Part shown: piece after piece, positions 44,159 through 53,353 of the stretch
Layout: every line of letters starts with the position of its first letter
Position numbering within the stretch: the stretch's first letter is position 1
From: Bacteroidaceae bacterium
GTDB lineage: Bacteria; Bacteroidota; Bacteroidia; Bacteroidales; Bacteroidaceae
Length of the DNA: 64,000 nucleotides
Reading direction: 5' to 3'
Assembly (NCBI GenBank): GCA_017560945.1
Contig: JAFZDY010000049.1
Location: forward strand, 1 to 64,000
Translations under genes and position numbers: made by a program
Notes under the pieces: model-generated
What the model was told of the DNA's origin: nothing
Seen by the model: only the letters and a program-made list of their open reading frames with translations
The model's database searches: none

Positions 44159-44974
44159 ATGAACTACCGAATGATAGTGCTCGACCTCGATGGCACACTG
44201 ACTAATAGTAAGAAAGAAATTACCCCTTATACTCGTGAGACACTTATCCGAGCTCAACAACAGGGCATCAAGGTTGTGCTTGCCTCTGGTCGTCCCACCT
44301 ATGGCATTGCCCCGATTGCCAACCAGTTGGAACTTTTTACCTATGGTGGTTACATCCTGGCGTACAATGGTGGCGAGATTATCGATTGGAAGAGCAAGGA
44401 GGTACTCCATGCTCAAGTGTTAGATCCTCAGGTGTTGCCCTATATGTATCGTTGTGCACAGGAGAACGGATTTGCCATCGTTACCTATCGCGATAACTTT
44501 GTCATTACCGAAACACCCGATGACGAGTATGTGCAGAAGGAGGCTACTCTCAATTTGATGCAGACTTTGAAAGTTGAGAATTTCCTTGGATACATAGACT
44601 TCTCCATTCCCAAGTGTCTTATTGTAGGCGAAGCCGAACGTCTCTGCTTGCTTGAAAAGCAAATGTACGAGCAACTGAAGGAAACCAATGAAGTATACCG
44701 TTCCGAGCCTTATTTCCTTGAACTTGTTCCCAAAGGTATCGACAAGGCACAATCCCTGGAAGTATTGCTAAGGAAGGTTGGTATCAGTCGCGATGAAGTT
44801 ATTGCCTGTGGTGATGGCTTCAATGACCTTTCTATGATTCGCTATGCCGGACTTGGTGTAGCCATGCACAATGCCCAACCTGTGGTGCGCGAGGCAGCGG
44901 ATTTCATAACCCTTTCCAATGATGAGGATGGCGTGGCTCACGTTGTTGAACAATTTATGCTGAAAAGGGATTGA
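44159..44974 (+). CDS. Cof-type HAD-IIB phosphatase
   Basis: 271 residues from the ATG at 44159. The HAD motifs are DLDGTLTNS near 7-15, ASGRPTYG, a conserved Lys before a cap domain of the IIB type, and GDGFNDLSMI. These enzymes dephosphorylate sugar phosphates, pyridoxal phosphate or riboflavin intermediates, often with broad substrate range. Substrate not determined. A TATCTTTG -7 element is at 44068-44075, and a terminator follows. Confidence 0.92.
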   Translation: MNYRMIVLDLDGTLTNSKKEITPYTRETLIRAQQQGIKVVLASGRPTYGIAPIANQLELFTYGGYILAYNGGEIIDWKSKEVLHAQVLDPQVLPYMYRCAQENGFAIVTYRDNFVITETPDDEYVQKEATLNLMQTLKVENFLGYIDFSIPKCLIVGEAERLCLLEKQMYEQLKETNEVYRSEPYFLELVPKGIDKAQSLEVLLRKVGISRDEVIACGDGFNDLSMIRYAGLGVAMHNAQPVVREAADFITLSNDEDGVAHVVEQFMLKRD

Positions 44975-45010
44975 ACTCTGTTCATTCAGGAAATTTACAG
45001 TCTTATACAA

Positions 45011-45050
45011 CAAAGCCATTCCTCCATATGGAAGAATGGCTTTGTTTTTT
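45011..45050 (+). terminator. Terminator of the HAD phosphatase gene
   Basis: Arms CAAAGCCATTC...GAATGGCTTTG with a short loop and seven T residues. Confidence 0.85.
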
Positions 45051-45069
45051 TGATAGTTGAATAGGTCAC

Positions 45070-45636
45070 CTATTTCTTTTTCTCCACTGACCAACCAAAC
45101 TTGCCAATCTTTTTACCAAGTTCGTAGTATCCACCATGGGAATATGCCATTAGACCGCTGGCTGCAAGGTCGAACTTGCCTGTTTCGGGGTCGAGAAACT
45201 TCTCATCGGCTTTGACATTAAGTACTTCGGCAATGAATATATCGTGAGAGCCAAGGGAGATAACCTCCTTCACGCGACACTCAATGCAGAGGGGAGATTC
45301 TTCGATGATAGGGCACTGCACACATTTGGCCTCACCTGGCGTGAGGTGCATCTCGGAGAACTTGTTATAGTCGCGTCCTGAACGTACACCGCACCAGTCG
45401 GTCGCAAAGGCCATATCCTTGGTGGTAAGGTTGATGACAAACTCCATATTCTTTTTCAGGATAGGATAGGAGTGTCGTTCGGGGCGTACGCTGATGTAGC
45501 ACATCGCCGGCTCGGAACAAATGGTGCCCGTCCAAGCTACGGTGAGGATGTTGTACTCATCGGGTGTACTACCACAACTTACCAATGCGGCAGGCAAGGG
45601 ATAAACCATTGTCCCAGGTTTCCAATCTACTTTCAT
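45070..45636 (-). CDS. Flavin reductase-like (DIM6/NTAB) FMN-binding protein
   Basis: 188 residues. The flavin-reductase-like split barrel is recognisable from NILTVAWTGTICSEPAM, YISVRPERHS and FVINL near the N-terminus, and from SGRDYNKF and IECRVKEV later. It binds FMN and probably reduces flavins or a small substrate with NAD(P)H. It lies downstream of pyrI on the same strand but is separated by a hairpin (45661-45700), so co-transcription is doubtful. Confidence 0.85.
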   Translation of the reverse strand: MKVDWKPGTMVYPLPAALVSCGSTPDEYNILTVAWTGTICSEPAMCYISVRPERHSYPILKKNMEFVINLTTKDMAFATDWCGVRSGRDYNKFSEMHLTPGEAKCVQCPIIEESPLCIECRVKEVISLGSHDIFIAEVLNVKADEKFLDPETGKFDLAASGLMAYSHGGYYELGKKIGKFGWSVEKKK

Positions 45637-45660
45637 TGCTTGTAATTATTGGACTCGGAC

Positions 45661-45700
45661 TACACGGATTACGTAGTTCGATTTTTAAGTAATCCGTGTA
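45661..45700. repeat. GGATTAC-family hairpin downstream of pyrI
   Basis: Perfect 12-bp arms 45661-45672 and 45689-45700 with a 16-nt loop. The arms hold ACGGATTAC, as in the hairpin at 33054-33100. It may act as a terminator or a dispersed repeat. Confidence 0.6.
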
Positions 45701-45723
45701 ATCTGTGCCTAAATTATGTGTGA

Positions 45724-46182
45724 TTAAACCAATTTAACCTTTTCAATATTCTGTGTCTTCTCACAATAGTGGCAACGCAGGATGCCTTTCTCTTTGTCTG
45801 TTACGTGGAAGAGAGTATCCATGCCAGGTTCATTGTTGGTGATGCACTTGGGATTGCCACACTTGACGATGCCGCGCATTTCGTCGGGTATGCTTACCGT
45901 CTTCTTCTCCACCACCTCGTAATTACGGATGATATTGAGTTTTACGCTTGAAGCTACTACGGAAAGACGGCTGATTTCCTCGTCGGTGAAGAAACGGTCG
46001 GCCACCTTGATGATACCCTTGCGTCCCAATTTCTTGCTCTCGAGGTTGGCACCAATAGTGATGGGAGTCTTCATATCCTGCAAGCCGAGGAGAGATACCA
46101 CGGTGAAGACTTTCTCTGCTGGTATATGGTCGATAACCGTACCATTTTCAAGGGCGGCTACCTGAAGTTCTTTTTTGTCCAT
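45724..46182 (-). CDS. pyrI: Aspartate carbamoyltransferase regulatory chain
   Basis: 152 residues, normal length. The nucleotide-binding domain has [12 protein letters not shown] near 18 and the zinc domain has the four cysteines in CGNPKCIT and RCHYCEKT. It binds CTP or ATP and controls the catalytic chain. It starts 23 nt after the pyrB stop, forming the pyrBI operon. Confidence 0.96.
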   Translation of the reverse strand: MDKKELQVAALENGTVIDHIPAEKVFTVVSLLGLQDMKTPITIGANLESKKLGRKGIIKVADRFFTDEEISRLSVVASSVKLNIIRNYEVVEKKTVSIPDEMRGIVKCGNPKCITNNEPGMDTLFHVTDKEKGILRCHYCEKTQNIEKVKLV

Positions 46183-46205
46183 AAAATCTACTTGCGAAAA
46201 TTGAG

Positions 46206-47153
46206 TTATTCTATTATCGTCTTGTCGTTTCTCACATCCTCAATGGTAATGCCCAAGCAGTCACAGATGATGGCTTGGCGAGCAAAGAGACCATTGTGGG
46301 CCTGTTGGAAGTAGTATGCCTTTTCGTTCGCATCCACGTCGTACGCAATTTCGTTTACACGAGGCAGTGGGTGTAGGATGCGCAAGTTGGGACGAGTGTT
46401 GGCCAACATACTATTCTTCAATATATACACGTCCTTCACACGTTCGTACTCCATCAAGTCGGTGAAGCGTTCGCGTTGAACACGTGTCATATATAGGATG
46501 TCGGCTTCAGCAATAGTCTTTTCATCAAACTCAGTGTGCTCTTCGTAGCGGATACCTTGTGCACGGCAATATGCCTTATACTCTTCGGGCATCTTCAATT
46601 CTTCGGGAGCGATGAAGTGGAAGGTAGGGTTGAAGTGTCTCATAGCCATCAGCAAAGAGTGTACGGTACGTCCATACTTAAGGTCACCTACCAAGTATAT
46701 GTTCAGATTTTCCAGTGTACCCTGTGTCTTGTAGATGGAGTAGAGGTCGAGCATCGTTTGCGAAGGATGCTGGTTGGCTCCATCTCCTGCATTCAGGATG
46801 GGCACGGGTGCCACCTCGCTGGCATAGCGTGCTGCTCCTTCAAGATAGTGACGCATCACGATGACGTCGGCATAGTTGGATACCATCATGATGGTGTCCT
46901 TTAATGTCTCGCCCTTGGACGAACTCGTTACCTTGGGGTCAGTGAAACCGATGACACGTGCACCAAGGCGGTTAGCAGCAGTCTCGAAACTCAGTCGAGT
47001 GCGGGTAGAGGGTTCAAAAAACAAAGTGGCCACTACTCGTCCGTCCAGAATCTTGCGGTTGGGATGTTCCTCAAAGAGTTTGGCCATCTCCAGCAGATAC
47101 ATTATTTTCTCCTTAGAGTGTTCTGCAATGGTTACTAAACTTCTGTTTTCCAT
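46206..47153 (-). CDS. pyrB: Aspartate carbamoyltransferase catalytic chain
   Basis: 315 residues. The carbamoyl-phosphate loop [12 protein letters not shown] is near 49-60, with KGET near 82, VMRHYLEG near 102, [15 protein letters not shown] near 132 and HPLPRVNEI near 265. It commits carbamoyl phosphate and aspartate to pyrimidine synthesis. It is the first gene of pyrBI. No attenuator is seen upstream. Confidence 0.97.
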   Translation of the reverse strand: MENRSLVTIAEHSKEKIMYLLEMAKLFEEHPNRKILDGRVVATLFFEPSTRTRLSFETAANRLGARVIGFTDPKVTSSSKGETLKDTIMMVSNYADVIVMRHYLEGAARYASEVAPVPILNAGDGANQHPSQTMLDLYSIYKTQGTLENLNIYLVGDLKYGRTVHSLLMAMRHFNPTFHFIAPEELKMPEEYKAYCRAQGIRYEEHTEFDEKTIAEADILYMTRVQRERFTDLMEYERVKDVYILKNSMLANTRPNLRILHPLPRVNEIAYDVDANEKAYYFQQAHNGLFARQAIICDCLGITIEDVRNDKTIIE

Positions 47154-47375
47154 ACAATTCGGGTATATATGTATTATTTAGTTTTCCGTAAATCGGTGTA
47201 AAGGTACAAAATAAATTGATACGAGCGTAGTAGCGCGCCATGTTTTATTTAAAAATGAAAAAATAATTGTAGAACAGACTCTGATTCTTCCACTCCTCGT
47301 AACGATTGTCTTCAGGATTTCCCCTTTCGTAAAGTGCTAAGAAAGTTTAAAAATATTTCATCTACTATTAAATAA

Positions 47376-47407
47376 TTTGCACACCTATTCCATAGCACGT
47401 ACTTTTG
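47376..47407 (+). promoter_or_regulatory. Consensus promoter of the TlpA-like gene
   Basis: TTTG 47376-47379, 20-nt spacer, TACTTTTG 47400-47407, which gives a start site about 30 nt before the ATG at 47445. Confidence 0.8.
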
Positions 47408-47444
47408 TTCGAAAAACAATAAAGATAAGGTAAATTTGAATAAT

Positions 47445-48893
47445 ATGAAAAAGATACAAATCTTGATGGTTGTTATTGTGAGTTGCTTCTCCTTGCTCTC
47501 TTGTATGGAGGAGGGAGTTCGTATCAAAGGTATAGTGGAGGTAAGGGAACAAGATGAAGAAACTAACATAAGTGTTCTGGTCGTACATCCTTTAGCAATT
47601 GATACGTTCCACATTACATTGACTGCGGAGGGAACATTTGAACAGACGTTGCCCATAAAGGAAGAGAGGGAACTCTACTTGATGGTGAACGGAGAATATG
47701 TAAGTAAATTCTTGGCAGAGAGGGGAGAGGTAATTGAACTCTCATGGGAAAGTCGTAGTCCCATAGCAACCTTTAAGTTTGCTGACCCTTCACGTATACG
47801 AGAGCAGGAACTCCGAGATTTATTGAACAATCGTTTTACTAAGAAATTAGATGAACTGTATCAACGCGCTCCTCAGACAGATGAACCTTGTGACCCTGCG
47901 TTGTTGGATGAGATTGAAAGATATGTCCGCGAATATCGCCAGACTATAGAAGACTTTGAACAGACACATGGTGTACTGCCTCACAAGAAAGCCTTTCTTA
48001 TAGATGGGTATTTCGGGGCTATGAATATCGTGAAGAATTCTCTTGTAACTCTTGAAGAGTTGAAAAAACGTGGCCTACGTAGCGGTTTGCCTGAAGATAC
48101 GGTAAAGGGAATGGCTGCCTATGAAGTGTTGCCTTTCAATTACCTTGCCTATCAGCCCTACCGTAGTTTTCTATGGGACTGGTCGCATCTGAAAACTAGA
48201 AAGTTGACAGGGCAGGCAGATAGTCTGAACACCTTGTATGATAGGTACATTGAACGTATGCACACCACTTTCCATATAATACGTGACCAAGCAACAGCGG
48301 AGTGGTCATTGGCTTATCGGGCACAGTTTGCCAAGCATGACTTGCCCGTTAATGAAACAATACTATATCTCCACCATTTGGAAAAGAATCTCTCTTTCCC
48401 TTGGGCGAAGGAATATGTGCAACAAATTAGGCACAAACTCAATCCTTTTCAGGCGGGAAGTCAAGCACCCGATTTTCAATTGGTGGACGAAGGTGGTAAG
48501 GTGTATACGTTGAATGATTTCCGTGGGAAATACCTGTACATAGGCTTTTGGAGCAAAACTTGCAGCGTCTGTCATCGGGAGTTCAAACAGATACCAGCTT
48601 TGCGTAAGAAATATCAGAATTACGATGACCGTCTTGCATACGCTTTTGTATATGTGGGGACAGAGGAGAATGAACGATGGACTGACTATATTGACCGATT
48701 TGGTTCGCGTCAGGGAATCAATTTACGGTCGTTAGCCGAAGATGACAAAGTGTATGACATCACTGGCTTCCCTCTCTACATCCTTATTTCTCCCGATGGA
48801 AAGATTGTCGAATATAATGTTGCTCGTCCTTCGGAACTGTTGAAGCAAAACGAGAACTTGCTCGACAATGTCCTATTGAATTCTTATATGTAA
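47445..48893 (+). CDS. TlpA-like thioredoxin-family lipoprotein with DUF4369-like N-terminus
   Basis: 482 residues. The signal peptide ends in the lipobox LLSC, predicting a membrane-anchored periplasmic protein. Residues about 25-115 look like DUF4369 (KGIVEVREQDE then beta strands). The C-terminal 140 residues form a TlpA-type thioredoxin domain with the redox CSVC in WSKTCSVCHRE and a cis-proline region GFPLYILIS. Such proteins reduce or monitor disulfides in the periplasm. The start is chosen for the signal. The FtsX-like permease follows after 22 nt. Confidence 0.88.
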   Translation: MKKIQILMVVIVSCFSLLSCMEEGVRIKGIVEVREQDEETNISVLVVHPLAIDTFHITLTAEGTFEQTLPIKEERELYLMVNGEYVSKFLAERGEVIELSWESRSPIATFKFADPSRIREQELRDLLNNRFTKKLDELYQRAPQTDEPCDPALLDEIERYVREYRQTIEDFEQTHGVLPHKKAFLIDGYFGAMNIVKNSLVTLEELKKRGLRSGLPEDTVKGMAAYEVLPFNYLAYQPYRSFLWDWSHLKTRKLTGQADSLNTLYDRYIERMHTTFHIIRDQATAEWSLAYRAQFAKHDLPVNETILYLHHLEKNLSFPWAKEYVQQIRHKLNPFQAGSQAPDFQLVDEGGKVYTLNDFRGKYLYIGFWSKTCSVCHREFKQIPALRKKYQNYDDRLAYAFVYVGTEENERWTDYIDRFGSRQGINLRSLAEDDKVYDITGFPLYILISPDGKIVEYNVARPSELLKQNENLLDNVLLNSYM

Positions 48894-48915
48894 ATCCTAA
48901 TTAAATAGAATAGAT

Positions 48916-51255
48916 ATGCTACCACACAACTTAAAACTCGCCATACGGCAACTAATGAAGTATAAATTACAGACATTACTGAGCCTCGTTGGTTTGGCTA
49001 TAGGTTTCACTTGCTTTGCCCTTTCCTCACTATGGTGGAGGTACGAGACGACGTATGACGCTTTTCACCCCGATGCGGATAATTTGTACATACAGGTGAC
49101 TTCGTCTGACAATTGGGCGCGAGTGTCCGATTTGTCTGATTTTGGAGCAGCAACCTTGGCTATGAAGAAAGTACCTCAGGTGGAACAGGCGACCTCATTT
49201 CTTCATAAAACTACACGAGCAAATGATGTAGCTGTATGGTATTGTATGGTGGATTCACTCTTTTTATCGGTGTTTCAACCCGAATTGATAGCAGGAAGTT
49301 ATCCGCAGATGCATCCTGATGAAATGAGTGTGGTGCTCACTGATAAAGCGGCTAAGAAACTCTTTGGTACTACCGATTGCATTGGTCGCGAAGTGAAGAT
49401 GGAATCTCGTTCTGCCAACCCCGAATATTTTACAGGAACGTTGTGGGAGAATGGTACATACACCGTGGCAGCAGTGGTGAAGGATTGGGGTAACCATTCC
49501 ACTTTTTTCTTTGACTGCTTGATTCCATTTAAAAGTGCTCAGATAGCAGAATGGATTGAAGAATCATCACCTTTTGTGGGTTATAACATTTTACGAATGC
49601 ATCCTACGGCTGATGCAGGCACTGTATCGGCCATCATCAATAAGGTACAACCCATTTACTTTAAAGAGGCAAAAGTTGTCCGCTTAAGTTCCCTGCGAAC
49701 GGAATTTCCACAATTATTCTATAATTTAGTCAAGATTGAACACATCCGTACCTTTGCTCTGTTGGGATTGGTGGTAGTGGTGTGTGCCGTGTTTAACTAC
49801 CTTTCCATATACACCATCCGCATCCGTATGCGCGCAAGGGAGTTGGCCTTGCGACTGGTTTGTGGCTCGTCACGTGGTCAATTACTTATATTACTTGTGA
49901 CAGAGTTTATTATTTTGCTCATTGCTGCCTGTATTTTGGGAATAATGTTCTTGGAATTGACACTCCCCGAGTTCAAGGAAATTACCTATATTAAAGAAGA
50001 TACCTCATTCTTCTTTTCCGAGATGGGACTCTATATATTAGGTGTGGCATTGGGTACAATGCCTCTGTTGGTGGGTGTCACTTGGTGGGTGCAACGGCAA
50101 TCGTTGAACGAGACCCTGCACAAGGGGATGGTCACCGTACATCGCAATCTGTTTCGTCCTTTCAGTCAATGGCTACAATTGGCGGTATGCATGGGGTTGG
50201 TCTTCTTTACGTCGGTCATCGTTCTACAACTTCACTACTTGCGTACCAACACTGTGACTGGCTTCATTCATGAGAATCGTGCTATATATCGAAACTATGG
50301 TTTTCCAGAGTTAATGGAAGAGGTTACACACTACCTTCAGAGTCATCCTGATGTGGAAGAGATAAAAGTCGAATGTGAAGCGGCTGATGATTGTAACCGT
50401 AGAACTGTTTCAAGAGATAGGAATGGGAATCGGGTAGAAACAAATGGAAAAATGATCACTCGTGATGAGGCAGAATTTTGGGGACTTGAACTATTGGCTG
50501 GTCGATGGATAGAAGACTACGAACAAGGTGTAGCAATGTTGAATGAATCTGCGGTAAAATATTATAATCTGGATCATCCGATTGATACTGTGCTTTCTTT
50601 GTTTTTTGAGGAAAATTATCGCATTGTCGGTATTGTACGAAATGTCAGTTCCAAATCATTGATAGTACCACAGGAACCGGTAGTTTACATTACCAAAGAG
50701 GGGAGTGAAGAAAAGAGGTTGAGAGAGCAAGTCCTCAGTTTCAGTTATCGTCCCGGTTCATGGCCTGCTTTAAGGGATTCTCTCAATAAACATTATAGCG
50801 ATAAAGTATTTTATATAGAACCTTTCAACGTTGACGAAGAATTCAATCGTCTGCTTCACTCCGAAGACACATTGCTTGGATTGTTCTATGCGATGACAGG
50901 CGTGTGTGTACTCATTGCCCTGTTTGGAGTCTATTCACTGATAACCATTAGTTGTGAGCAACGTCGCAAGGAGATTGCCGTGCGCAAGGTGTATGGTGCT
51001 ACGGTAGGCGACATCCTTCGCCTCTTCTTTGGCGAACAGTTGGTAGTGCTCCTTGCCTCTGCCCTTGTAGGATTCCCCATTGCATACGTCTGTGTCAAAC
51101 CATGGTTGGAGGGATACATCCACCAAGTGGATATTCCCCTGTGGCTTTGTCCCGTCATCTTCCTTATGGTAGCCTTGCTCGTGGCACTCTGCATCGGTTG
51201 GCGTGTATGGAAGACGGCTAATGCTCGTCCTGCAGATGAGATTTGCAAAGGGTGA
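48916..51255 (+). CDS. MacB/FtsX-like ABC transporter permease
   Basis: 779 residues with the double FtsX layout of large Bacteroidota permeases: an N-terminal helix (about 20-40), a periplasmic MacB-like core (about 60-240), three helices (about 280-385), a further helix near 420, a second periplasmic core (450-650), and three C-terminal helices. LALRLVCGSSRGQ and EIAVRKVYGATVGD are the two coupling-helix segments facing an ATPase. No ATPase gene is adjacent. Probably exports a peptide or acts as an envelope stress transporter. It is likely in an operon with the TlpA-like lipoprotein. Confidence 0.85.
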   Translation: MLPHNLKLAIRQLMKYKLQTLLSLVGLAIGFTCFALSSLWWRYETTYDAFHPDADNLYIQVTSSDNWARVSDLSDFGAATLAMKKVPQVEQATSFLHKTTRANDVAVWYCMVDSLFLSVFQPELIAGSYPQMHPDEMSVVLTDKAAKKLFGTTDCIGREVKMESRSANPEYFTGTLWENGTYTVAAVVKDWGNHSTFFFDCLIPFKSAQIAEWIEESSPFVGYNILRMHPTADAGTVSAIINKVQPIYFKEAKVVRLSSLRTEFPQLFYNLVKIEHIRTFALLGLVVVVCAVFNYLSIYTIRIRMRARELALRLVCGSSRGQLLILLVTEFIILLIAACILGIMFLELTLPEFKEITYIKEDTSFFFSEMGLYILGVALGTMPLLVGVTWWVQRQSLNETLHKGMVTVHRNLFRPFSQWLQLAVCMGLVFFTSVIVLQLHYLRTNTVTGFIHENRAIYRNYGFPELMEEVTHYLQSHPDVEEIKVECEAADDCNRRTVSRDRNGNRVETNGKMITRDEAEFWGLELLAGRWIEDYEQGVAMLNESAVKYYNLDHPIDTVLSLFFEENYRIVGIVRNVSSKSLIVPQEPVVYITKEGSEEKRLREQVLSFSYRPGSWPALRDSLNKHYSDKVFYIEPFNVDEEFNRLLHSEDTLLGLFYAMTGVCVLIALFGVYSLITISCEQRRKEIAVRKVYGATVGDILRLFFGEQLVVLLASALVGFPIAYVCVKPWLEGYIHQVDIPLWLCPVIFLMVALLVALCIGWRVWKTANARPADEICKG

Positions 51256-51378
51256 TTGGCAGGTGACGAGTGAATAGTGCTTTTAAATAATAGAATTTAG
51301 GAGCGTAAGCGACAAAGTACATAGATGAAGGGCATAAAGAATAGGACTTTGTGAAATAAAGGTACGGACTTTATGATA

Positions 51379-51464
51379 CTGCCTCGGTGCTGGCAGTTCG
51401 CTGCCTTGCTTATGGCAGTGTACTGCCTCCATGGTGGCAGATGTCTGCCAAAGTACTTTGGCAG
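51379..51464. repeat. Array of four phased CTGCC/GGCAG hairpins, 22-nt period
   Basis: CTGCC begins at 51379, 51401, 51423 and 51445, exactly every 22 nt. Each is followed by GGCAG (at 51392, 51414, 51436 and 51460) after loops of 8, 8, 8 and 10 nt whose sequences are unrelated. Four-base spacers separate the units. The last unit is a perfect 20-nt palindrome. The units can also pair the other way, GGCAG-N4-CTGCC, with the first spacer giving a TTCG loop. The rest of the gap 51256-51566 shows only the corA terminator. Confidence 0.9.
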
Positions 51465-51493
51465 TGATTTCATAGGGGTTCTATTAAATAAAG

Positions 51494-51536
51494 AAAGGAC
51501 ATAAGGAGAGCGAAAACGTCGTCCCTTATGTCCTTT
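51494..51536 (-). terminator. Terminator of corA
   Basis: Perfect 13-bp arms 51494-51506 and 51524-51536 with a 17-nt loop, and a short T-run on the minus strand. Confidence 0.7.
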
Positions 51537-51566
51537 AAATGTATGAGTGTATCCTCAGTTGGAGGA

Positions 51567-52499
51567 TTATAGCCAACGACGGCGTCGGAATAGCCAAATG
51601 ATGGCTCCGCTAATAAGGACAGAGAAGGCAAGGACTTCGTAGAATCCCAAGGGACGTTCCTCCAAGCCATTCTTAAGATTCATACCATAGAGGCTGGCAA
51701 TGAGCGTGGGAAACATGAGGACAATGCTCACGGAGGTCATCAGTCGCATCACGGTATTCATGTTGTTGTTGATGACGCTGGCATATGTATTGACGGCACT
51801 CTCAAGGATGTTGCTATACACGTAGGCGCTTTCGCGTGCCTGCTTCATCTCGATGTTTACGTCTTCGATAAGTTCGGCATCCAATTCATCGACAGGGAGT
51901 TTGAACTTTACTTGTGCCAACAATGTCTCGTTACCACGGATGGAGTTCATGAAGTAGGTCAATGAGTTCTGTAGCGAACTGAGGTTGATGAGGTCCTCGT
52001 TGTCGATGCTCTTGTCCAGGTCGCGCTTGGCTTCGTCGATTTCGTAGTTAATCTTCTTCAAGAACTTCAGATACCATACTGAAGAGGAGAGGAAGAGACG
52101 GAAGGTCATATCCACGGAGTCGGTAAATCCCTTTCCTTTGCGCTGATAGTGGCTCAGGAAGTCGTTCATCATCTTGGTGATGTGGTAGCATACGGTGATG
52201 CAGATGTCTTTCTTGAGGATGATGCCCAAAGGTACGGTGGTATAAGGTGAGCGCGATGGTTCCTTTGTGGGATTCATGTAGGGGACACGAAGGATGATCA
52301 TAGTCCATCCTTCCTCGGTTTCTACGCGGGAGCGTTCGTCCACGTCGGCAATGTCGGATAGGAAATAGTCCGGCATTTGCAATTCGTTTATCAGGTAATC
52401 GGCATCTTCCTCTGAAGGGTTGGTTACCTGTATCCAACAGTTGGACTCCCACTTGTCCAGTGGCTCTATCTGTGGTTTAATTTTCCAGAATGAACGCAT
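51567..52499 (-). CDS. corA: CorA-family magnesium/divalent cation transporter
   Basis: 310 residues. The cytoplasmic funnel domain occupies residues 1-250, with helices rich in charged residues. The two C-terminal membrane helices begin near 253 and the selectivity motif YGMN is near 275 after helix 1; the protein ends with a basic RRRRWL tail. It forms a pentameric Mg2+ (or Co2+/Ni2+) channel in the inner membrane. Isolated gene. The 215-nt upstream gap shows no clean promoter. Confidence 0.92.
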   Translation of the reverse strand: MRSFWKIKPQIEPLDKWESNCWIQVTNPSEEDADYLINELQMPDYFLSDIADVDERSRVETEEGWTMIILRVPYMNPTKEPSRSPYTTVPLGIILKKDICITVCYHITKMMNDFLSHYQRKGKGFTDSVDMTFRLFLSSSVWYLKFLKKINYEIDEAKRDLDKSIDNEDLINLSSLQNSLTYFMNSIRGNETLLAQVKFKLPVDELDAELIEDVNIEMKQARESAYVYSNILESAVNTYASVINNNMNTVMRLMTSVSIVLMFPTLIASLYGMNLKNGLEERPLGFYEVLAFSVLISGAIIWLFRRRRWL

Positions 52500-52714
52500 A
52501 CAATTCTCTTTTTTTTGCCCCGTCGTTTCCTATGTTCGCCCGGGAGCGGTTTGCAAGTTGGTTTTCTATATCTCTCTTGCCCCGTAACATTTTATCGTGA
52601 GGAATCTGGATGCTCCTCACATGAAAAGAGCGCACAAAGGTAATACTATTTTCCGAAAAAGAGTTGTTTTTTGATACAGGATTGTATCGTTTGTATGCTT
52701 TTTTATCCTTTTAT

Positions 52715-53353
52715 TTATAATTTTACATCACTCAACTCTACCAATTTGTTAACAATGGCATAGATGGTAAGTCCGGCGGCCGAGTGTATTTCCAACTTGC
52801 GGGCAATGTTTCGACGATGGGTATTGACGGTGTGAATTGATAAGAAGAGGCGGTCGGCAATCTCCTTGTTGGTCATTCCTTTGACCACGCATGTGACAAT
52901 TTCTTTTTCGCGTTGGCTGAGTTGTTCCGTCTCGTTGGTCAGGAGTGAGGAGTCCTTCTCGTCGATGGAGTCGGTGTCGCAGGTGGATGAGGTGATACGT
53001 AGGATTTTTTCCTGCAGACTCTCAATGTCCTCGTGCAAGGTGATGCTTTCGTCAAAGGACTGGAGGATGGAGGTGTCGGTGATGTTGCAATTCAATGCAA
53101 TGCATTTGACGGGCAGATGTACGGCATCGGCACGAAACTCATCCACATTGAACCATCCACCAAAGGAGGGATTTACCAACAGAATGTCAGGGGTATGCAT
53201 GTGGATGCAACTCTCCAATGCATCGGGTGAAGCCACTTCGACAGGACGCACTTGCACGTCGGGCAATCTCTTGAGTACACTTACCACTCCGCTACGTACG
53301 ATGACAGATGTCTCTGCCACGGCTATGCGCAATATTTCCATTCGTTTCTTCAT
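52715..53353 (-). CDS. LuxR-type regulator with degenerate receiver domain
   Basis: 212 residues from the ATG at 53353, which overlaps the upstream stop (ATGA). The N-terminal half has the shape of a response-regulator receiver, but the phospho-accepting aspartate is replaced by Asn61 (DILLVNPSF) and one of the two acidic pocket residues is lost (VAETS instead of VDDH). The C-terminal LuxR HTH is intact (LSQREKEIVTCVVKGMTNKEIA). It probably acts without phosphorylation, taking a signal from the coupled hemerythrin-like protein. Target genes unknown. Confidence 0.85.
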   Translation of the reverse strand: MKKRMEILRIAVAETSVIVRSGVVSVLKRLPDVQVRPVEVASPDALESCIHMHTPDILLVNPSFGGWFNVDEFRADAVHLPVKCIALNCNITDTSILQSFDESITLHEDIESLQEKILRITSSTCDTDSIDEKDSSLLTNETEQLSQREKEIVTCVVKGMTNKEIADRLFLSIHTVNTHRRNIARKLEIHSAAGLTIYAIVNKLVELSDVKL

